A stretch of DNA of 64,000 nt from Carya illinoinensis (GCF_018687715.1 NC_056758.1:10667501-10731500); one strand, 5' to 3'. Positions 9,521-22,397 are shown, numbered from the stretch's first letter. Notes: generated by a model from the letters alone, not told the origin. Translations and numbers: made by a program.

Positions 9521-10170
9521 AAGAGGAAAGAAAAACCAAACAACCCCTCTGATTAGTGTGACAAAGAGCCATATATTTAAAGATGGCTAAGGATTGAAAG
9601 ACGGCAACTTCCGTTTTGGAGATGGTAGAACTACACCTATGGCTACGTGCTTCTGCATCGTTATTATCCAAGCTGCCACTTCTGCATCGTTATTATCCAA
9701 GCTGCCACCCACTCCCCTTCACCAACGGGACCAAACCAGAGCGGAAAGAAAAGGTCATGTGGTCCTTTCAAAGTTTGCTTTTCACACGCACTTTTCACTT
9801 CGTAACGTGCAGTGAGTGTCTATAATCTTTATCGTCTTCTGCAACTGTTACCCGTAACCCCTCTTTAGTGATTTGTCCCACTCCTTTATCTTGATATCGC
9901 CATTAAACTCCCCCTCTCCCCCACACAAACAACATCCATTCCGAATCTTATTCTGCTTTAAAACCATCCATTTTTACTACTTTTTTTTAATTAAGGATTG
10001 AATTTTGTAACTGATCCCCGCATCCACACGAGGCTGGACTCTCTGTAGCAAGCAAGAGACTAGATCCTTTTTCCTTTGTCAGTGTTATTTGTTTCTCATG
10101 CTTTACCAGTTGGATAAAGTACGGCAGTTGGTACTGTGATCGCCGCTGTTGTTCTTACCTCTGCATCTCC
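9521..10170 (+). promoter_or_regulatory. Promoter and 5' leader of PLD-1
   Basis: Shares with the PLD-2 upstream region the blocks ACCAAACAACCCCTCTGATT, GTGTGACAAAGAGCC, AAGGATTGAAAGAC and, nearer the gene, CACACAAACAACATCCATTC and AACTGATCCCCGCATCC. TCTATAATC at about 9819-9827 is a possible TATA-like box; PLD-2 lacks this block. Compared with the other copies this one carries an extra approximately 400 bp upstream (MITE plus 9291-9520) and an internal 29-bp duplication. Transcription start unknown. Confidence 0.55.
9650..9707 (+). repeat. 29-bp tandem duplication in the PLD-1 promoter
   Basis: Two identical adjacent copies (9650-9678 and 9679-9707) starting CTTCTGCATCG. The other promoter copies (about 22170 and 30850) have only one. 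Confidence 0.9.
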
Positions 10171-13100
10171 ATGGCGGAGCGCCGTTCAGACCTTGAGTTG
10201 ATGACGTGGCTCCACGGTGACCTCGACCTGACAATCATCGAGGCCCGGCGCTTGCCGAACATGGACGTCGTGGTACAGCATCTCCGCCGCTGCGTAACCG
10301 TCTGTGACACAATTAAAACCACTGAAGAGACCGCCAAAAATCCCGATGGCAGTGGTGGTGACGGCGACAAGATCCACCGCCGCCGCAAGATCATTACCAG
10401 CGACCCTTACGTCAAGGTGACGGTTCCACAAGTCACCTTGGCCCGCACCCGTGTCCTCAAGAACGCTCAGGACCCCCTGTGGAACGAGCGTTTCTACATT
10501 CCACTGGCGCACCAAGTAGTCAACCTGGAGTTCCAGGTCAAGGATGATGATATGTTCGGTGCGGAGATCATCGGCACCGTCAAGATCCCGGCTCAGAAGA
10601 TCCAGTCCGGCGAGCTCATCTCCGGCTGGTTCCCAATACTGGGTGCCTCCGGGGCGCCACCGAAGCCGGAAACTGCTCTCAAACTCGAGTTGAAGTTCAC
10701 CCCGTCCGAGAAAAACCCGTTGTACCAACATGGCATCGCGGGCGATCCTGAACACAAGGGCGTGAGGCACACATACTTCCCGCTGAGGAAAGGATGCCAC
10801 GTGACGTTGTACCAAGACGCGCACATACCGGAAAACTTGTTGCCGGAGATAGAATTGGAGAAAGGGAAGGCTTTCAAGCAAGAGACATGCTGGGAGGATA
10901 TTTGCCATGCTATCACGGAGGCTCACCATTTGATTTACATCGTTGGCTGGTCCATTTACCACAAGGTGAAGCTGATTCGGGAGGGAACCCGCAAGTTGCC
11001 GCGCGGTGGGGATTTAACACTCGGTGAACTGCTGAAGTACAAGTCCGAAGAGGGCGTGCGGGTTTTGTTGTTGGTTTGGGACGATAAGTCCTCCCACGAC
11101 AAGCTCGTCATCCGAACGGTGCGTATGATGTCGTGCATTTCGTAATTTGACTCTGATACGATCCCATCCTCTCCATTTTTTGGATAATTTTTCAGGCAGT
11201 GTTTTGAAAACCTTAGTTCTTAGTGTTGTTGGTTCAGATAGATATTTTTCTTTTATCATCTCTGGTATCATCTCTGGATGAGCAGACAAGTGAAGTGCTC
11301 CATAAATTGTCCAATTCATGGTAATGGGTTTCTGTATTGGATGATATTAGTACAATTTGCGTTATTGGTTCAGATAGATATTTTTCTTTTATCATCTCTG
11401 GCATCATCTCTGGATGAGCAGACAAGTGAAGTGCTCCATAAATTGTCCAATTCATGGTAATGGGTTAATGGGTTTCTGTATTGGATGATATTAGTACAAT
11501 TTGCGTATTTGTATTGAACAATCAATCCTAAAGATGATCACGAGGACCATTGATGTTACCGTCAATCTTTTTGCATTGAGAAATCTAGGCGATTCTTGAG
11601 TTGTAATGTGAAATTAGCATTGATTGCAGCAAGGAGTGATGGCGACGCATGATGAAGAGACCAAGAAGTTCTTCAAACATTCATCCGTCTCGTGTGTGCT
11701 GTCACCTCGCTACGCTAGCAGTAAGATGGGCATTATCAAGCAGCAGGCGAGCTTTATTTCATTATTTTAATAAATTTGGGATAGTGACTTTGTCTTTTTT
11801 AAATGATTTAATTTCTTGTAGTATTTGTCCATTTTCAACATTTATTACTAGTCCCGTTGTCTGGTTTAGTCATAATTTTATTTGTATTGGTTCTTGAATC
11901 CTTGTTTATGTACTAACTTCGCATAGAATGTATTCCTTAGGAAGTTAATCTATATATACCACACATTCACCCTACTCCTATTCCATTCTGCTTATGTGGC
12001 ACTACTCCTATTCCATTGTGCTTATGTGGCACTGCTCATCAGCCATCGCATCATAACTTTCTTTTTTAAGAAAAAGGAAAAAACTCAATGGTTGATGGGC
12101 AATATGATGTCAGCATGGCGGATTAGATTAAGCTGCAAGTATAGTATGTAACATTTTCCAATCTTTAGGTGAACATTTTTTTTTTACTTGTGTATTCAAG
12201 GTATCTCATTATTTTTTATTTGTTTGTTAAGTAATAAACTTTATTGATCGAATGCAACTAGGCAAAGCCCATGTACACAAGAGGTATACAAAAGAGACGC
12301 CTAATTACACTCTAGCAAGCTGAAAGTAAATAAAAAACTCATGAACATCCCCTCCTTTAGTACAATAGCCGAAAACCATTGGACCAAAAAAAACACAAAA
12401 AAATTCCAGATTTCCCCCACTGTTCTCTCCTTGTTGTTGAAGCATCTCTCATTTCTTTCCATCCATAGGCACCACAGTAAACACAAAGGGATCATCCTCC
12501 ACATCGCAGCCAGCTGTGAACTTTGATGGTGCCTTTTTCAACAAGCTAAGAGATCCACCACCCTCATGGGCATGAACCACTTCAACCCAGCCCTACATAT
12601 GATGCCATCCCAAAGCACCCTCGCCACTTTGCAATGCAAAAAAATATGATCAGTTGTTTCGCCATTCTTCTTGCACAGGTAGCACCATTCCAACACAATC
12701 ATCCCCGTTTTCCTTAAATTGTCAGCGGTCAAAATCTTACCCAAAGCTGCAGTCCAAGCAAAAAATGCAACTTTCGATGGCACCAGAACCCTCCATATAA
12801 TCTTCCAAGGGAACAATTCTGGTGGTCTTGCAAGGGAACTCATGGGCTGGTCTTGCAACACCTTATAAAATGATTTGACAGATTTTTTTTTTTTTTTTGT
12901 TCCCTGATTGTTTCCACAGCATTCTATCTCTCCCATGCCCTCCTATCTTCGTGGAGTAAAGAAAACTGTAAAAACCTACTAACTCCTCCACTTCCCAATC
13001 TTGCATGTTTCTGGAAAAAATAAATATCAATTTTGGTCTGGCCCATGCAGGTCTCAAACAATCGAGGTATCTCATTTTTACTAATAAAAATTCATTAATA

Positions 13101-16100
13101 CTCTATATTTTGGTATCTTTCATCGTTATAATGCCATTTGCCTTCTTTTAATCTGAATAACTTGTTGAAGTTGCTTATGTGATGGTTCTATACAGGTTGT
13201 CGGAACCCTTTTTACTCACCATCAGAAATGTGTCCTTGTTGACACACAAGCACAGGGTAATAATCGTAAGATAACTGCATTTTTGGGAGGGATTGATCTT
13301 TGTGATGGTCGCTATGATACACCTGAGCACCGACTATTTCGCGATCTTGACACCATATTTCAAGATGACTTCCACAATCCTACATTTGCTGTAAGTTTCT
13401 TGCAAAACAGTCTGTTTATAGAACATTCTAACTACTTTATATGCACCACGATATCATTTGAATGTAATCATGGTTTCGTAGAATCTATTAGCCTTTGTAC
13501 CTTGTTTTTCTATTAGCAATTCAATTTCAAAGCGCAAAGTGGCACAACACGGGGTGTATAGAAGTGAGGACACTCAACTAGGGGAGGAATGAAAACAAAA
13601 TACATAAAATCTAGATAACTAGAAAACATATTAGATGACCACCAGATATAAATAGTTTTTAGCAATATTCATCTAAGCTCATCTGCGCTCATCCGCTTTC
13701 TTCTTACAATCCTCAAAGTCCGGGCATTGCGCTCCTTCCACACGCACCACATTGCACCTAAAGGAACCAACCGCGAAAACTCAATGTTGCATTGACATGC
13801 ATTTTGTCTTCTTTAGCAACCCAACAACTACTTCTGTTTGGGGCATCATCCACTCAACACCAAAAAGATGGAAGAGTAAGCCCCCATATTCTTCTAGCTA
13901 CATTACAGTGCAGCAGAAGCTGATCAATTGTCTCCCTATTCTTCTTGCACATGTAGCTCCAGTTCATCACTAGGCTTCTTCTCAAATTGTCAGTAGTTAG
14001 AATCTTTCTTAAGGTAGTTGTCCACACCAAGAACACCACCTGCAAAGGAGCTTTCTTCCACCAAATGCCCAAGGAAAAGGAGTACCCGCTGGCCACAATT
14101 TCAAAGATTTTTTTTTTTTTTTTGGAAGAGTAAGAATAAGGGCTGGTTTGGTTACACAAAACCAAACTTTCTCATCTCATCTCATGCTGATTGAATGAAA
14201 GTGATGTTTTCCCCAACAAGTTTTGGACAACTCAAAAAAACCTACTTTCGAGGGCTGATCATAACACCAAACATCATACTATAATTTGATTTTGGACCAC
14301 CTCGGATATGATAAAGTTAGAGAAAATATCTCACCCTTTTCTTATGTTTTTCCACACTCCAACTCCATAAGATCTGCCTTTATTGTCAGAGCACCACCCT
14401 CCCTATATATTCTCATGCTTGACTTCGACCACTGACTGGTGTAAGGCATCTGCCTTCTGTGGCAAAGCACCATGGCCATTTTCCTAGCATGGTCCAGTTG
14501 AATGCCATCAAGTTTAACTCACAATCCTCTCGAGGAAACTGGAGTACAGATCTTTGGCCAGCTGACTAGATAAAGCTTAAACTCATATCTGATTCAGTTC
14601 CACAAGAGATCCTGCAGAATCTTGTGTACCTTCTAATAAGATTGTATATTTTCCTTTTCATCATTTCTTTCAGGCAAGAGAAGGCGTCTATAGTTTCTTT
14701 GTGACAGTTGTTGACATATAACGTTCTCACACCACCACCCCCCCCCCCCCCCCCCCCCCCCCCCCGGCGCGGCCCGGGGGGTAGGCATTCTACCATTTTG
14801 CTTCACTTGTCTTAATTCAGGGTAGAAATAATGTTGCTATGGGATTCCCTCGTGGTCCTATAACCATAGGCCTGGGGAATTCCTGGAATATAATATGATG
14901 GACTTAGCATCTTCTTTGGAATTTTAGGCTTCTGGCTAGGTAGCTTTCTGCAGGATTAGGAAGGTATTAATTAGCTTCCTTGTGTTGTCCATTATCATTT
15001 ATACAGAGATGCTATAAGAGCAGAATTTCTATTCATGAGTTTGTCTTATCTGAAAAAAGAGAATACTTGGCACTATTTATCAATTTTCTCTAGTGTGCTT
15101 AAAAGTTATATTCAGAATGTTCTTCCAATTGACAGGACAGTGACGTTTGAACAATATATATCATAGCTGTGATTCTGTGGGTACAAGTTTTAGGTGAATA
15201 AAGTTTATGTAGATTAATTATTAACTCAGGTCTGTTCTAGCTCCAGTGCTGCTATTTCTCTATTGTCTGTTGTCAACTATCTTTGTACTACATACCAATG
15301 TACAACTGAGAATTTTGTTTCTTATTATATTCTTTAAATTTTATCAATTGTGAAATTGAATTTTCCTTGATTTAATGATTTCTTAGTCTGCATTCTACAG
15401 TCTACTTGTGTATTTTATATGGATCACTTGCTCAACTAGCACTAATGCTGTAACAATTGTTTCTTTTTTATGTCCTTGTGCTTTGCCCCCATGTTTTCTA
15501 TGAATAGCCTGGAACTAAGGCTCCTAGGCAACCATGGCATGACCTGCACAGCAGAGTTGAAGGGCCTGCTGCATACGATGTTCTTATAAACTTTGAGCAG
15601 CGTTGGAGGAAAGCAACGAGATGGAAAGAGTTTGGACTACTAAAAAAGGTTGCCACCCAATGGCAAGATGACTCCTTAATAAAAATTGAACGCATCTCTT
15701 GGATACAAAGTCCTGACATATCTGATTTAAAGAATGGTACTGCATCTGCTCCGAAAGATGATCCTAGCTTGTGGGTTTCCAGTGAAGATGATCCTGAATG
15801 CTGGCATGTTCAGGTTTGATTTGCGAGTTTCTTTCGAGTAAAAGTTCCTTTCTTTTTTGGCCCCTTCCCCCGGGCTGTTTTTTTTTGGGGGGGGGGGGGG
15901 GGGGGGGGGGGTGGAATGGTGCTATGGCAGAAGGATGAAAAATTCCTTTTTTGATCCAATTATTCCATTCAATATCAGGGCCTTTATTTTGACTTTTGCA
16001 GATTCTTCGGTCCATTGATTCAGGATCAGTGAAAGGATTTCCCAAAATCGTTGATGCTGTCAAGGCACGGGATGGTGTATGATCTTCTTTTCTTGTTTTC

Positions 16101-19100
16101 TCCCCTTTCATTCCCTTTATTATTTATATTTTCTACCTTGTTCAATTTATTTCGAAAATACAATTTGTATTGGTAAGATTTTCATCACCTCTTTGTTGTG
16201 ACTCTTTACTTCCATTATATTGGTTGTACATTATTCTATACTTCCCTAATTTCAGATTAACCTTCTTTTACTGCAGAACCTTATTTACTCCAAAAATTTG
16301 GTTATAGATAAAAGCATTCAAACAGGATACATCCAGGCGATCAGATCTGCTAAACATTTCATATATATTGAAAATCAGTATTTTCTTGGATCATCGTATG
16401 CATGGCCATCATATAAAAATGCAGGTCGGGATTATAAACTTCTGTTACTCCTTGGTGTTTTACTTAGTTGTCCATACAGTCTTGTTTCAAACCTTGGATC
16501 AAAATTCTCTTTTAGTGGAGTATAAGACTAATGTTCTTGAGATCTCAGAATCCAAGCAGTTTATGTTGAGAAGTAGTTTCTATATTTATGTTTTCTATCT
16601 GTTTTCCTAGTGGACTAGTTTACACATTATCTATGTGTATTAAATGCTGCCACATGCTAATTCATCCACAAAAATTGATTAAGATTGTCAAGGTTTGACA
16701 CTAGTCATTGCTACTATTGCACTTAATTTTCACCAACGCAAGGACAGGTTTGCTCGTTCTCTCTATTCTTCCCTCAGATTATTTGTGGCTTTTGCATTCT
16801 GTGATTCTTATTTCCTGTATATATATATATATTTGGATAAAAATCATGTCCTGAACACCAATTATCCTCCTTATTTGTTGAATAGAATATTCTCAAGTAT
16901 TTTACTTTCATTGTGTGAGCAGGAGCTGATAATCTAATACCAATGGAGTTGGCATTAAAGATTGCAAGTAAAATTAGAGCAAACGAGAGATTCGCAGTGT
17001 ATATTGTCATACCAATGTGGCCCGAGGGTGATCCAAAATCTTTAACCGTGCAAGAAATTCTCTTTTGGCAGGTAATTTTTTATCTAATTTCTGAACTGTA
17101 CACACTGGAAGTATTGATACATGTTTTGAGACAGACAAAATAGCTACAAATAGTTGGTACATTCTGACAATAAAAACCGGAAAAAAAAAAACTAAATAAT
17201 TTTTTTTTTCTTTTGCACCGTTCACCTGTTTCGCTAGCCCTTAAGAGTAGTCTTCCCTTACATTGCCACCAATCTATTGGCTGTATTCTTGGCAACCTGG
17301 TTGTGTCTGATTGCAATTCCCCAAGTTTTATTAGACTCACCTGGATAGGCTGCATGTTATCCTTTATTTTTCTTCTTGGTTTTAGTTTTTGATACGAAGA
17401 TATCACATGGAAAGTACAAAAAGCATTTAATATAGATAATAACAGGAGAAGCAATGCAATTTACGTCCAAGCTTTTACACACTTGTTCTTGCAGAGCCAA
17501 ACAATGCAAATGATGTACAATGTAGTTGCAACGGAACTGAAAGCCACAGGGCGCGTGGACTCGCATCCTCAAGATTTTCTCAATTTCTATTGCCTTGGTA
17601 ATCGGGAAAACATTCCTGAGGAAAAGTCGAGTGATAATGGTGTTAAGGTAATAGTCCATAGGAATTCTATTTTTCTGTTGCTCTAAACTGTCATGATTAT
17701 TGGAAGTAGTTGGTCTGTATTTTCTAATGCTAAGAAATTATTTCATTTCTAACATCCACTGCCTTCAGATGCAATTCACAGTAATTATGCACTCAAATAT
17801 ACTGTCCCTAAAATTTTAAGTCTCGAGCTTTTTTGCTCAAATCAACCCACCAGTAAGATGAATTTTAATATTTTCATCTATGAGATAATCCAGTATCATT
17901 GAAGACCGCTGTCTTTATGTTAGTAAGGTGTAACTCCTTGTGATTGGCTCAAGTCTAAGGTTTGAACCCTTGTGTGCAAACAATTTCTGGGGGCCATTTT
18001 CATCTGTGAAAAGCTGATGAGTTACCTGATTTTTATGATGGGGACGCACCACACAGATCCAGGGCTCAACTGGGTAAAAAGACATGTTGCATTCGCAGTC
18101 TCTGGGATTCCATGCCATAAAAAAAAGGTTATAAGGATATTAGCAGTGCCTGCAAAACATCAATGTCTATTTAAATTAAGGCCTGAAACAGAATATGAAA
18201 TTCTATTCTCAGCTGAATGATGCCAGCATACATGTTCAATCTGTTGTCCTAAGGAATAGTTATCAAATGGCTTGCCTTGCTTGTTTTTTCATTTACATGT
18301 ATCAATTATTGAATTCTTTTGTCTAAAAAGCACAGGAAAGAATGGAACTCATTGGGTTTTCTGGTTGTCCAGGCCTCCAGCTCTACAAATTCTTGAGCCA
18401 ATCCTGCCTAGTTGCGTAGGTTGCTGCAGTTATTTTGATTTTTTCTTGAAGAACCTTAGCCCTTTTAACGTGTCTCTGCTAGTTTTTTAATGGGGCTTGC
18501 TCTATTTTATTACTAGAAGAATAAATAATCTCAGAATTATCTGTTATTTTTTGTAGTATTTTGACAATGGAATGATCTTGTTGGTCTCTAATTTTGACTT
18601 ATCTTAGCTATAGGAATTGTGCCCTTTTCTTTATTAAATAGGACAACACTTTATCTTGCCATATATATTGCAAATTGCATGTAATAAAAAATCATATTCA
18701 AAATTGTCCGTCATGTGATTTTCCATTTTCCTGTTTTTCCTCAGGTGTGTTCTATTTAAATTTTGTTTATTTTTCTCTCTCTATGATACAATGGGGTTTC
18801 ACAGAATTTTAAAATTTTATGCATCCTGTTGTGTTATTAACTTGTCATTGAAATATAGTTTTGTTTTATATCTTGCAAGAAAATCGTTTTTATTTGTCCA
18901 TAATTAAACTTTTCTCAGGTCTCGGATGCACAAAAGTCCAAGCGGTTTATGATTTATGTACATGCCAAGGGAATGATTGTTGATGATGAATACGTAATAG
19001 TGGGATCTGCCAATATTAACCAGAGATCCATGGCTGGTACAAAGGACACAGAGTTAGCTGTGGCTGCATATCAACCCCATCACACTTGGGCTGGAAGGAA

Positions 19101-19746
19101 GAAGCAGCCACGCGGTCAGGTCTGTAAAGTTTGTCTTGCTTGACATTTATTAATTTATTCCAAAGTTTTCATTTCAGCGTCTTTCTTGGGGCTTGGAGGA
19201 GGGTGTTACTGGAAACAATGGGACAGTTAAATTATGTGTTTCACATTAGATGTGTTTCTTCTTCCTTTGGGTGGCTGGCATCCAATTTGGTGGGGCTGGT
19301 GAGAGTGAGAAAGAGTGATGATGGTGCTAAATCTTTTCTAAGATTTGTGCTTTCACTTTAGGTTTTTTTTGCTTAGGTTCTCTAACAAGTAACAAGAACT
19401 CCACTGTCCCTGTATTCAGAATATGGTTTAAGCCTATGCACACATGCAGGTTTATGGATACAGAATGTCATTGTGGTCTGAGCATCTTGCCGTGAAAGAT
19501 GCATGCTTCGAGGAGCCAGAGAGTTTGAAATGTGTGAAGACAGTGAATGAGATTGCTAAAGATAACTGGAGCAGATTTTCAACTGCAGAATTCACACCAT
19601 TGAAGGGCCACCTTCTCCAGTATCCTTTGCATGTAGATGCTGATGGGACGGTTGGCCCTCTGCCCGGATATGAGAATTTCCCTGATGTGGGTGGACAAGT
19701 GCTTGGATCTCATTCCAATACCCTTCCTGACACTCTAACCACATAA
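10171..19746 (+). CDS. Phospholipase D, delta class (PLD-1), 10 exons, 862 aa
   Basis: Hydrolyses membrane phospholipids (PC, PE) to phosphatidic acid; the Arabidopsis delta form is plasma-membrane associated, Ca2+-dependent and oleate-stimulated. Exons by homology and splice sites: 10171-11118, 11630-11746, 13196-13390, 15508-15813, 16002-16076, 16277-16424, 16923-17071, 17495-17647, 18919-19119, 19450-19746; all join in frame. The C2 domain occupies about residues 14-170, with SDPYV (77-81), DPLWNE (101-106) and KDDD (124-127) in the Ca2+ loops. HKD1 is H364/K366/D371 (exon 3), HKD2 is H712/K714/D719 (exon 9), and IYIENQYF lies in exon 6. The C-terminus LPDTLTT is that of delta-class PLDs, and 862 aa matches the family (about 870). 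Intron 2 uses a GC donor (CAG|GCGAGC). Introns 2 and 3 hold LINE pieces. The start is the first ATG of the conserved frame. Intact and probably active. Confidence 0.95.
12211..13061 (-). mobile_element. 5'-truncated LINE in PLD-1 intron 2
   Basis: Minus-strand frames encode the C-terminal part of a LINE ORF2. There is a zf-RVT domain with C-Y-L-C...H-I-F-L-H-C (about 12610-12720; upstream [20 protein letters not shown]), then a tail reading [11 protein letters not shown] at 12301-12504. The right end is the 5' truncation; the A-rich 3' tail is at 12211-12240. Target duplication TC(A/G)AGGTATCTCATT at 12196-12210 and 13062-13076. PLD-2 has a single copy of this target and no insertion, so the LINE arrived after the gene duplication. 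A 16-base T run lies inside (about 12886-12901). Confidence 0.85.
13532..14170 (-). mobile_element. Second LINE fragment, PLD-1 intron 3
   Basis: Minus-strand frame 13854-14165 encodes another zf-RVT piece ([18 protein letters not shown]...C-K-K-N, LLLHC) with a 3' non-coding tail reaching about 13532. It is a different copy from that in intron 2. PLD-2 intron 3 keeps only the first part of this tail (33780-33870) and then rejoins PLD-1 at about 15075. The LINE was therefore probably in the ancestor and most of it was deleted from PLD-2. Confidence 0.7.
14738..14765 (+). repeat. Poly(C) tract in PLD-1 intron 3
   Basis: 28 consecutive C after CACCACCA, followed by GGCGCGGCCCGGGGGG. Very long G/C homopolymers are error-prone in sequencing; the length is uncertain. 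Confidence 0.8.
15887..15911 (+). repeat. Poly(G) tract in PLD-1 intron 4
   Basis: 25 consecutive G, preceded by a T run. The same position in PLD-2 intron 4 has 28 G (34692-34719). Confidence 0.85.
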
Positions 19747-20762
19747 TCACCTCCCATCGCCATGTTCATGCGTGTGATTGTTAAGGAAGAATTGGCGTGA
19801 CATGTTCCTAGGATATTTATTGTTTTTGTTAAATTAAAGTATCGCGAGAAGGTTGAAATGTTGTGAATATTTGTTGATGCACAAGGGCGTGTTCTGTATC
19901 TTCTCACTAGTCAGCATGTATGGTTCTCTGGCTGTTACAGAAGATAGGGATTTTTTTTTTTTTTTAATGAAATTTGTTATGAATGGAAAAATAAAATTCT
20001 CTTACTGATTATAAATTGAAAAAAAAAAAAATGCCCCCTATTCTTGTTTCCCTATCTGTCAAATATTCTATTTTCCTACAAGCATGGATGTAAATTGTTT
20101 ACATTACAGGAATTTTTTTGTTTGATAAAAGGATTTATAGGGTTTCTCCATCTTCAAACATTCCTCACGAGGGAAGGGAGCCAAATTTAATCAGGCTGCA
20201 AGGTCATTTAACAAAGCAAAATGATCTCGAATTGCTGGCTTCTCTAAAATGATTGAAAATGGTTTGTGGGTGGAAGATTTGGTAAAATCTGAAAGAATAA
20301 CACAGCATAGAAAGTTCTGTACTTGTAGTTCAATATGAGTGGTCTTTTAGTTTTTTCTTCTTAATGCAAAGCCATTGATAATTAGTTTCAATGTTAAAAC
20401 ATTACAGGTGTTTATATTTTCCTGATCTCATCGACTTATATTCATTTTCTTCCTTCTTGATCCTACGTAATTCTTTGAATGTGTCAAGCCTGCACTGTAA
20501 AATCGATGAGACTCATCCTCTACACTGAACATGTGATGAATGTGGTCCACTTTCAACTGTACTACATCAAACTGGCTTCCCTAAATCATGGATGTTAGGA
20601 TAACTCGTTGGAGAAAAATGCCTCTTTAGGCTAATGTTTGCACACTTAGATGAGATGAGATTCATAGTTTTCTTTCCAAACATAATCAAACACTCACTTA
20701 ATCTGAGTAAGCTAGAGGACAGTAAAAAAAGAGATCTCAAATGAGTGAAAACATAAACTGAT
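19747..20762 (+). other. 3' UTR and downstream flank of PLD-1
   Basis: Non-coding and collinear with 38700-39760 behind PLD-2. A candidate AATAAA lies at 19990-19995; it is altered to AAGTAAA in the PLD-2 counterpart. No other gene seen. Confidence 0.6.
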
Positions 20763-22375
20763 GTAGTACGTTAGATTGTAAATCTACTTTTATTATAAAA
20801 TAAATATAAGGTATCATATGAAATTTTGTGAGTCTACTTTTATGGAATCTTTTTGTGATTGTAATACCAAATCATTATACGATCCACCACCCTTCAACTC
20901 CTTTGGGTTTTTTGATAGAATTTAATGGATCTTTGTAGCTTAAAATTAATTATCCATTTTCATCTCGCCAATTAATTATGATATTTAAAAGTTTGATGCG
21001 TAAGACACTGCTTATTGTGTGACTCAGTACATTCACAAAAAATGAATATCGATGTTTTCTTATGTAATCTGATATTTCAAGATCATTAGCAATTTGCTTG
21101 GTGTATATTCAAAAAAAAAAAAAAAAAAACAAATTCAAATAGAACTTTTTCTTTTTGAATATACTCAAACATACTCTTGAGATATGTCGAGTGCTTCTAT
21201 AAATTCTTAATTCACAAAGTTAATTGATCCAAACATATTTTTAGCACACTCACAACTATTACAAAACTTAAAACATAAAACATTTTTGACATAGTAATAC
21301 AATTAAAGCATTTAGTCAAAATATCTCTCATTATTAGATCAACCACTTTTTTTTTTTTTTTTTTCTTTTCGTCATTGACTTATTTGCATATGACATAAAT
21401 TTTTTTACCACCTCAATTCAACGTGAAATTAATATTAACACAAGGTGGTTGTGAGTTTTGATACTTTCAACTAAATAAGCTAGATTATGAGCATCTCATA
21501 CATTTTCACTGACTCGATATATTCCGAACCTAACACATTATTAAGGAGAGGTTTGGATATTAAGTTAAGAAAATATGATATCATATGTAATGAAAATTGA
21601 AAGTTGAATAAAATATTATTAAAATATAAATTTTTAATATTATTTTTATTTTGATATTTAAAAAAATTGAATTTTTTATTATATTTTATTTTGAAATTTA
21701 ATAAAATTATAATAATAAAATGAAATGATACTAGTCAAAGAGATTTTTTGTATCCAAACCTACCATAGAACAGACAAATTTTCTCTAAAATTCTTGAATT
21801 GAGATTAAGAGATATCGATAAATTGAAGAACCATGCATGTGCTGAATCTGATTACAGCTTTCAAACATCATGCCATAATATTGGCATTGTGTTTTTTTAG
21901 GAAATATTTTATTTGATTAAAAAAAAGAAAAGAAAAAAGAATATTGCCATGCACGTCGTTTGGGTAGGACCGGAGAGAACCGAAATGGTAACTCTTGACG
22001 TGCACCAAATCAAAACTCACAAACAAAAAAGGGAAAGAGAAACCAAACAACCCCTCTGATTGGTGTGACAAAGAGCCATTTCATTTATAGTTAATTAGAT
22101 AAGGTTAAGGATTGAAAGACAGCAACTTTGGTTTTGGAGACATAGAAACAACACCTATGGCTATGGGCTTCTGCATATTATTATCCAAGCTACCACCCAC
22201 TCCCCTTCACCAACGGGTCCAAACTAGAGTCGAAAGGGAAGGTCATGGCATCCTTTCAAAGTTTGCTTTTCACGCACTTTTCACTTATTCATTAATGCAT
22301 AGTGAATGTCTATAATCTCTGTCTTCTTCTGCAACTGTTACCCGAATTCCCACTTGAGTGATTTGTCCCACTCCT
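20763..22375. repeat. PLD-unit flank, copy B, with a gene-less promoter
   Basis: Continues the flank seen at 7.8-9.1 kb and ends with promoter DNA (21950-22375) homologous to 9040-9890 in front of PLD-1. The match includes GGACCGGAGAG, CAAATCAAAACTCAC, TCTGATTGGTGTGACAAAG, CTTCTGCAACTGTTACCCG and GTGATTTGTCCCACTCC. It stops about 285 bp short of where the PLD start codon would lie, and no PLD exon follows. A MITE-2 copy sits at 21550-21760. Confidence 0.8.
21550..21760. mobile_element. MITE family 2 copy in flank B
   Basis: Clear inverted ends GGTTTGGATA and TATCCAAACC around an A/T-only core, at the same place as 8418-8632. It therefore predates the unit duplication. Confidence 0.7.
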
Positions 22376-22397
22376 ATTCATAAAGCACACCGCTCCG

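Noticed and set aside
10186..10962. 258-codon minus-strand frame opposite PLD-1 exon 1 (and 222 codons at 31464-32132 opposite PLD-2)
   Set aside because: It mirrors GC-rich, strongly conserved PLD coding sequence. Its amino-acid content simply reflects the complementary codons, and there is no promoter or family resemblance.
16002..16074. Exon 5 donor at 16075 (GATG|GTGTAT)
   Set aside because: It would shift the frame at the next exon. The donor two bases on (GATGGT|GTATGA) keeps the conserved frame in both paralogs.
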